DNA of 64,000 nucleotides. Origin: Mixta gaviniae. Lineage in GTDB: Bacteria; Pseudomonadota; Gammaproteobacteria; Enterobacterales; Enterobacteriaceae. The stretch lies in NCBI RefSeq assembly GCF_002953195.1, contig NZ_CP026377.1, forward strand, positions 248,001 through 312,000. Direction: 5' to 3'. The number at the start of each line of letters is the position of its first letter. Within the stretch, counting starts at the first letter, position 1. The notes beneath the pieces are model-generated. The model was given only the letters and a program-made list of their open reading frames with translations. It was not told the origin of the DNA and did no database searches. This document shows, piece after piece, positions 59,002 through 64,000 of this stretch. A program made the translations under genes and the position numbers.

Positions 59002-60186
59002 GTGGAAAAGTATGACGTTATCATTATAGGCGCAGGCGCCGCCGGGCTGTTTTGCGCAGCGCAGGCCGGGCAGCGTGGCCGCCGGGTATTGCTGATTGAT
59101 AACGGCAAAAAACCGGGCCGCAAAATACTTATGTCCGGCGGCGGCCGCTGCAATTTCACCAATCTCTATACTGAGCCTGCCGCTTACCTGTCGCACAACC
59201 CGCACTTTTGTAAATCGGCGCTGGCGCGCTACACCCAGTGGGATTTTATCGCCCTTGTGAACCAGTACGGCATCGCTTATCACGAAAAAACGCTGGGTCA
59301 GCTGTTCTGCGATGAGTCGGCGCAGCAGATTGTCGACCTGCTGATGGCGGAGTGCGAAAAGGGAGAGGTCACGCTGCGGCTGCGCAGCGAAGTGATCGCC
59401 GTCAGCCGCGACGAAGCGGGCTATCGCGTGCAGCTTAACGGCGCGGAGGTACAGGCGCAGAAGCTGGTGATCGCCAGCGGCGGGCTGTCGATGCCGGGGC
59501 TGGGCGCATCGCCGTTCGGCTACCGGCTGGCGGAGCAGTTCGGCCTGCGCGTCTACCCGACGCGCGCCGCGCTGGTGCCATTCACCCTGCATAAGCCGCT
59601 GCTGGAGCAGCTGCAAACCCTGTCGGGCGTCTCGCTGCCAACGGTAATTGAGGCGGCCGACGGCACGCGCTTCAAAGAGGCGATGCTGTTTACGCATCGC
59701 GGCCTTTCCGGCCCCTCGGTGCTGCAAATCTCCAGCTACTGGCAGCCGGGCGAATTTGTCACCATCAACCTTTCGCCCGAGCAGGATCTTGATGCCTTTA
59801 TCAACGAGGAGCGCGAGGCGCGCCCGAACCAGAGCCTGAAAAATACGCTGGCGAAACCGCTGCCGAAACGGCTGGTCGAGGTGCTGCAGGCGCTGGGCGT
59901 GGTGCCGGAAGTGACGCTGAAGCAGCTTAACGGCAAGCAGCAGCGCGAGCTGGTCGAGACGCTGCATCACTGGCGCGTTCAGCCCAACGGGACCGAAGGG
60001 TATCGCACGGCGGAGGTGACGCTGGGCGGCGTCGATACCACCCAACTCTCATCAAAAACCATGGAAGCGCGCGACGTGCCGGGGCTTTACTTTATCGGTG
60101 AGGTGGTTGACGTCACCGGCTGGCTCGGCGGCTATAACTTCCAGTGGGCATGGAGTTCCGCCTGGGCCTGCGCGCAGGCGCTGTAA
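59002..60186 (+). CDS. yhiN: YhiN family FAD-dependent oxidoreductase
   Basis: A 394-residue flavoprotein of the HI0933 family starting at GTG. FAD site VIIIGAGAAGLFCAAQAG, family segment KILMSGGGRCNFTN, and C-terminal FIGEVVDVTGWLGGYNFQWA are conserved. The substrate is not established. Divergent from pitA; marks the end of the conserved block. Confidence 0.95.
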   Translation: MEKYDVIIIGAGAAGLFCAAQAGQRGRRVLLIDNGKKPGRKILMSGGGRCNFTNLYTEPAAYLSHNPHFCKSALARYTQWDFIALVNQYGIAYHEKTLGQLFCDESAQQIVDLLMAECEKGEVTLRLRSEVIAVSRDEAGYRVQLNGAEVQAQKLVIASGGLSMPGLGASPFGYRLAEQFGLRVYPTRAALVPFTLHKPLLEQLQTLSGVSLPTVIEAADGTRFKEAMLFTHRGLSGPSVLQISSYWQPGEFVTINLSPEQDLDAFINEEREARPNQSLKNTLAKPLPKRLVEVLQALGVVPEVTLKQLNGKQQRELVETLHHWRVQPNGTEGYRTAEVTLGGVDTTQLSSKTMEARDVPGLYFIGEVVDVTGWLGGYNFQWAWSSAWACAQAL

Positions 60187-60212
60187 TATATCGACGTAAT
60201 CTGGCCGGCGGG

Positions 60213-60674
60213 CTAGCTGCCGGCGCAAAACATCACCGGAACATTGCCGCTCATAAAGACGTAGCCGCCCTTGCCGTTGTGATGGATCTGGTACTGTGCC
60301 GGACGGTTGCCATGGGTATAAAAGCTGTCCAGCAGGCGGGACAGGGCAACGTTGTCCGCCTCATCGAATGCCGAAGGAATAATGGCTTTCGATGTCAGTA
60401 GATAGTGATCGTTGGCGCGCTCAACCTCAAACAGGATCTTTCGGCTGATGATTTTATGGCGACCCGCAGCGTTGACAAACTCGCCATCAACCGCCACCAG
60501 GCCCGATGGGCCGTTGAAAATAAAGCGCATCAGCACGTTGGCGCGCGCACCCTCATTTTGCACGTGATACTGCGCCAGGCAGGAGAAGTGGCGGTTATCG
60601 CGGGCGTAGTAAAGAAAGAGGATGGAAGCGAGGATAAGCAGCAGCGCGGCGAGGGCAAAGGCTTTGTGTTTCAT
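60213..60674 (-). CDS. FidL/YqeJ-like membrane-anchored protein
   Basis: A 153-residue protein with an N-terminal membrane helix (FALAALLLILASILFLYYA) and a periplasmic domain (ANVLMRFIFNGPSGLVAVDG). It resembles the FidL-like family that includes E. coli YqeJ. Its ATG overlaps the stop of the membrane-bound regulator by four bases, so the two are coupled. It may act as a periplasmic partner of that regulator, as seen in ToxR/ToxS-type pairs; this is inference. Confidence 0.75.
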   Translation of the reverse strand: MKHKAFALAALLLILASILFLYYARDNRHFSCLAQYHVQNEGARANVLMRFIFNGPSGLVAVDGEFVNAAGRHKIISRKILFEVERANDHYLLTSKAIIPSAFDEADNVALSRLLDSFYTHGNRPAQYQIHHNGKGGYVFMSGNVPVMFCAGS

Positions 60675-61522
60675 GCGCGGCTCCTTAGCGACCATGAGGC
60701 GCAGAAAAAATCCTTATCGGTCAGCGGGCTGCGGCAGGAAAACAGCAGTGTGTTCTGCGCCAGCCGGTTGTGAACGATATAGACGTAGGGGTAGCGCGCG
60801 CAGTCGACATGGCTGTGGACCCGATGATCGATCTCTTCCGGCGGCGCCTTTTTATGCGCAAACAGGAACAGCTGACAGTCACCTCGCTTTTCCAGACGAT
60901 GATAGCTGTCGATCATCACCTGAAAGCTGGCGTTGCCCGGTGGAGCGAAGGTGATCAGCAGCAGCAACATTGCCACCAACAAAACCAGCATAAAGGGCGG
61001 CAACAGCCGGGGATGCTCCGCCGGGAGAGTTTCGGTTGGCGCAGCGATAATCGCTCCGCCCGCTGGCCGCGCCATCGGCAACCGCGTTTCGGCCGGCAGC
61101 TGCATTTCTGCCGGTAACTGCGCTTCCGCCGGCAGCTGCGTTTCTGCCGGTAACTGCGCTTCCGCCGGCAACTGCATTTCCGCCGGCGCGATCAGGGTAA
61201 TAGGTTGCGCCATTCTGAACCCCTTGCGGGGCACAGTAATAATCCAGCGTCCCGCATCGGGCTGCAGCTGGTTCAGCGCCCGGCGGATAAGCGAAATATT
61301 TTGATAGAGCGTATTCGGTGCAACGTTGTGTCCGTTCTCCCCCCAGGCAAAATCATAAACATCTTTTTGTAAAACCAGTCCCTCGGTTTTCAGCAAAATC
61401 TCCAGACATTTAGCTGCGGGCTGCGTCAACGTAATTTCCTGCTTCCCCTGAATATCGATCGCCAACTTTTTCTTATCAGCAAAAAAATAGATCGTGTCAT
61501 TAATAAGATAGACCGGTTGCAT
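60671..61522 (-). CDS. CadC/YqeI-like membrane-bound winged-helix regulator with Pro-rich repeats
   Basis: A 283-residue protein. Residues 1-105 form an OmpR/PhoB-type winged helix (LTQPAAKCLEILLKTEGLV, QNISLIRRALNQLQPDAGRW, VPRKGFR). A linker at 113-149 consists of six QLPAE-type hexapeptides. A membrane helix at about 176-193 leads to a periplasmic domain of about 90 residues with two or three Cys residues. This is the ToxR/CadC layout: a DNA-binding domain tethered to the membrane and controlled by an outside signal. The target genes are unknown. Confidence 0.8.
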   Translation of the reverse strand: MQPVYLINDTIYFFADKKKLAIDIQGKQEITLTQPAAKCLEILLKTEGLVLQKDVYDFAWGENGHNVAPNTLYQNISLIRRALNQLQPDAGRWIITVPRKGFRMAQPITLIAPAEMQLPAEAQLPAETQLPAEAQLPAEMQLPAETRLPMARPAGGAIIAAPTETLPAEHPRLLPPFMLVLLVAMLLLLITFAPPGNASFQVMIDSYHRLEKRGDCQLFLFAHKKAPPEEIDHRVHSHVDCARYPYVYIVHNRLAQNTLLFSCRSPLTDKDFFCASWSLRSRA

Positions 61523-62304
61523 GGCTACATCCTGTTTGCTAAGTCACCTTTATCTGCTTAATACTAAAACCCTATCATGCTTTGCTAAAAACGTGCATGG
61601 CATCCATCAATTATCTTAAGAAAGCAATTCGCTTATAAAAGCGCACTTTACGCGCTATTTCAAAACAGAGCAGATAACAGGCTATTTCTCTGTGAAAAAG
61701 AGCCGTTCACACCCTTTTCTTTCATCACTTTCCGCATCCATGCCATTTGCAAAATGCGCTTTGCCCTGCTATCCACCACAACATCGGTTATTTATTCTTA
61801 ACGAGTTAAAAGGTTTTTATATAAGGTGCGCGGCGGGCTATGTTCCTCTTATATCGCGCGTTTCATATTCAAATTATTGTTTTTAAATAATTTTATCTGG
61901 ATGGGATGCCGGCGAACGTTGAGAGGGTTGCCATCATTATCGTATGGGTGAATAGCTTAAATGCGCTAAGGATCTTATTTAAGCCTTTTTGCATTGTTTG
62001 AATTTGCTGAAAGGTTAATATTATTTCCAGCGCTCAGGGTAGTGCAGGAAAAAACAAAATGCAGCGAATTGATAAAAAAGACAAAGCGATGTAAAAAACG
62101 GACAAATAAACCTAAAGCACGGCGTTAATCAATGACGTTGTCAGTCAGGAGCAATAATGCGCCTGTTTATTAAGTGCATTAACACAAGATTAAAATAGCG
62201 GCGTTGTCGCCGTGCGATAACGCGGTGCCGATCAATAGCATGGCTGTCACAGGTATGTAAAAAATATGAGCTGCGCTCAACGATAATTATTCCAGGTAAG
62301 GGCG
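61523..62304. other. Long AT-rich region without a recognisable gene
   Basis: About 780 bases between divergent genes for the membrane-bound regulator and the LuxR-type regulator. A 64-codon frame at 61692 has no ribosome site or coding look. The base composition contrasts with the GC-rich flanks, as in H-NS-silenced regions. It should hold both promoters. Confidence 0.5.
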
Positions 62305-62940
62305 ATGAAGCGTATGAAAATCATTGTGTGTTCTGATAATTTCTTTTTTGCCCAGGGTGTAACTGCCTTGTTGCACTCTCTCGGACATGAAATATGGGAT
62401 TTTTTCTATTATCCGGAAAAGCCGCTTCCTGACGATCCGCAGGCGGAATTCACGCTGATTATCGATACGAACGAAAGGAAACGTCTGCGTCAGCTGTTCG
62501 CCCGTCTTGACGGCAGGTTGCTGCGCATCTTCTTTATTACCGACGAAATCTTGCATAAAAATGCGCTGAGCCGCGCTTTCCAGGGCGTTATCCCGCGTAA
62601 ATCAAGCGCTCAGGCATTGGTGGCGGCGCTGCATCAGGAGCGGGCCGGGGCGCAGCCGCTGGAAGTGCTGCTGACCATTCAACAGCGCAAAGTGCTGCAG
62701 TACCTGATTCGGGGCATTACCCCAGGTATGGTTGCGCGACTGATGAATATTTCGGTGAAAACCGTCTCCGCTCACAAACGTAAGGTGTTGATGAACTTTG
62801 GCCTGAGGAAAATGAACGCGCGTTCGTTTAACTGCCTTGCCGATTTTATCTACAAGTCTCTGCTGATCTCTGAACATAACCGACCAAAAAAAAGTAACTG
62901 CTTTACGCCGCCGGCGTGGCGTGTTTACCGCGCGGGCTAA
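62305..62940 (+). CDS. LuxR-type transcriptional regulator
   Basis: A 211-residue protein with a receiver-like N-terminal half and a C-terminal LuxR helix-turn-helix (LTIQQRKVLQYLIRGITPG, ISVKTVSAHKRKVLMNFG). The N-terminal half resembles a receiver only loosely: a single D in TLIIDTNER could be the phosphate site, but the acidic pocket is not clear, so it may not be phosphorylated. RcsA- and fimbrial-type regulators share this build. The start follows AAGGGCG. Confidence 0.75.
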   Translation: MKRMKIIVCSDNFFFAQGVTALLHSLGHEIWDFFYYPEKPLPDDPQAEFTLIIDTNERKRLRQLFARLDGRLLRIFFITDEILHKNALSRAFQGVIPRKSSAQALVAALHQERAGAQPLEVLLTIQQRKVLQYLIRGITPGMVARLMNISVKTVSAHKRKVLMNFGLRKMNARSFNCLADFIYKSLLISEHNRPKKSNCFTPPAWRVYRAG

Positions 62941-63023
62941 CCGTTGGCGCGGCGACGAACGCAGGGCAAGTTTTGCCGCCGCCGGATTTTAATCGATTAA
63001 ACATATCGTTAAGTTTTCTAACA

Positions 63024-63066
63024 AAGGCGGTGCGCGGCCCCTGCTTTTTGCACCGCCTCTTTTTTT
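63024..63066 (+). terminator. Terminator after the LuxR-type gene
   Basis: GGCGGTGC (63026-63033) and GCACCGCC (63050-63057) flank a 16-base loop, followed by TCTTTTTTTT. Confidence 0.88.
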
Positions 63067-63239
63067 AGCCCCGGTTCTCCCGCTTCCCTTGTCTGGTGCC
63101 GTGCCAGCGCCTGTTCCTCGGCTTTTTCCTGCTGCTGCTATCGCCGTGAAAGTGCGTCTTTCGTACTGATTCGCTTGCGTAATTCTCAAGAGATACTAAC
63201 TTTTAAACTATAAATTCCCTGGTGTTGGCGCAGATGCGC

Positions 63240-63265
63240 ACCCCGCTTGATGCGGGTTTTTTTTA
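63240..63265 (+). terminator. Second terminator, upstream of the zinc dehydrogenase
   Basis: CCCGC-TTGAT-GCGGG followed by eight T residues. It stands 55 bases before the dehydrogenase start, so it would end a transcript begun in 63067-63240 rather than that of a known gene. A short RNA or an attenuated leader is possible. Confidence 0.75.
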
Positions 63266-63320
63266 AGCCGCCCTTATCAGGAGATGCCCATCTCATTTAT
63301 CCCCAACATGGAGAATGGCA

Positions 63321-64000
63321 ATGAAAGCATTGACTTATCATGGCCCTCATCGTGTCAAAGTTGATAATGTCCCCGATCCTGGCCTGGAAGCGCCGGATGA
63401 TATCATCCTGCGCGTTACCGCTACCGCTATCTGCGGTTCCGACCTACACCTGTATCGCGGCAAAATTCCCGGCACGTCCCATGGGGATATCTTCGGCCAT
63501 GAATTTATGGGCGAAGTCGTGGAGGCGGGATCGGCGGTGACGGCGGTGCAGAAAGGCGACCGCGTAGTAGTGCCGTTTGTTATCGCCTGCGGTGACTGCT
63601 TTTTCTGCCGTCTGCAGGAGTTCGCCGCCTGCGAGACCACCAACCCCGGTCGTGGCGCGATCCTGAATAAGAAACAGATCACCTCTCCGGCGGCGCTGTT
63701 CGGTTTCAGCGCGCTGTATGGCGGCGTGCCGGGCGGACAGGCGGAATATGTGCGCGTGCCGAAGGCGAATACCGGGCCGTTTAAGGTGCCGCAGGTGCTG
63801 TCTGACGATAAAGTGCTGTTCCTGTCTGATATTTTGCCTACCGCCTGGCAGGCGGTGAAAAACGCTCAGGTGACCAAAGGCAGCAGCCTGGCGATTTTCG
63901 GCGCCGGGCCGGTGGGGCTGCTTTCCGCCGCCTGCGCGCGCATGCTCGGTGCGGAAACGATCTTTATGGTTGATCACCATCCCTACCGCCTCGCTTTTGC
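63321..64000 (+). CDS. Zinc-dependent alcohol dehydrogenase, truncated by the window end
   Basis: The frame starts at ATG after GGAGAATGGC and runs out of the window. The product begins [20 protein letters not shown] and carries the catalytic zinc motif [19 protein letters not shown], the Cys-rich structural zinc region [15 protein letters not shown] and a Rossmann turn [11 protein letters not shown]. It belongs to the zinc medium-chain dehydrogenases close to glutathione-independent formaldehyde dehydrogenases. Substrate unknown. Confidence 0.88.
   Translation, partial: MKALTYHGPHRVKVDNVPDPGLEAPDDIILRVTATAICGSDLHLYRGKIPGTSHGDIFGHEFMGEVVEAGSAVTAVQKGDRVVVPFVIACGDCFFCRLQEFAACETTNPGRGAILNKKQITSPAALFGFSALYGGVPGGQAEYVRVPKANTGPFKVPQVLSDDKVLFLSDILPTAWQAVKNAQVTKGSSLAIFGAGPVGLLSAACARMLGAETIFMVDHHPYRLAF

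Noticed and set aside
61692..61886. 64-codon frame in the AT-rich gap
   Set aside because: No ribosome site, no domain, and a composition unlike a real protein.

Overview
The window reads as a chromosomal segment of an Enterobacterales bacterium, most likely Erwiniaceae (Pantoea/Mixta/Erwinia group). This is inferred from E. coli-like proteins (Gor, PrlC, UspA/UspB, PitA, AdhP, KdpFABCD) in GC-rich DNA, a partly conserved E. coli gene order (yhiN-pitA-uspB-uspA-rsmJ-prlC-rlmJ-gor), and a membrane gluconate dehydrogenase-type complex. No rRNA, tRNA, insertion sequence, CRISPR array or phage was seen.

Layout. 1-6.6 kb: a co-directional five-gene cluster (GT4-GT2 glycosyltransferase, HemN-like radical SAM enzyme, two paralogous double-domain proteins, YbjJ-like MFS permease) that I cannot match to a known pathway. 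6.8-14.3 kb: DUF1624 acyltransferase-like protein, fluoride riboswitch with crcB, a frameshifted sugar isomerase, an esterase, an ABC exporter, a FemAB-like protein and a small/membrane protein pair. 14.4-17.6 kb: Fur-boxed siderophore-binding protein and TonB-dependent receptor. 17.8-25.1 kb: kdpFABCD with a KdpE-like site but no kdpE directly downstream. 25.1-28.5 kb: yqhA, then an orphan type VI secretion effector module (Eag chaperone, PAAR effector, immunity gene). I read the effector's toxin domain as ADP-ribosyl cyclase-like (NAD+-consuming). 28.5-34.3 kb: cation/proton antiporter, Tat-exported hydrolase, adhP, GH15 enzyme. 34.5-39.5 kb: chaperone-usher fimbrial operon. 40.2-44.0 kb: three-subunit gluconate dehydrogenase-type complex. 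44.3-50.6 kb: gor and an RNA-repair locus (rtcB plus a RlaP-type nucleotidyltransferase, divergent rtcR, rnz). 50.8-60.2 kb: the conserved rlmJ-to-yhiN block, carrying two copies of a dispersed palindromic repeat and a 41-bp tandem repeat. 60.2-64 kb: YqeJ/YqeI-like pair, a LuxR-type regulator and the start of a zinc alcohol dehydrogenase.

Three genes (sugar isomerase, kdpD, fimbrial chaperone) are each broken by loss of exactly one G in a G run. This points to homopolymer under-calling in the assembly more than to real decay, so all three should be read as probably intact until resequenced.
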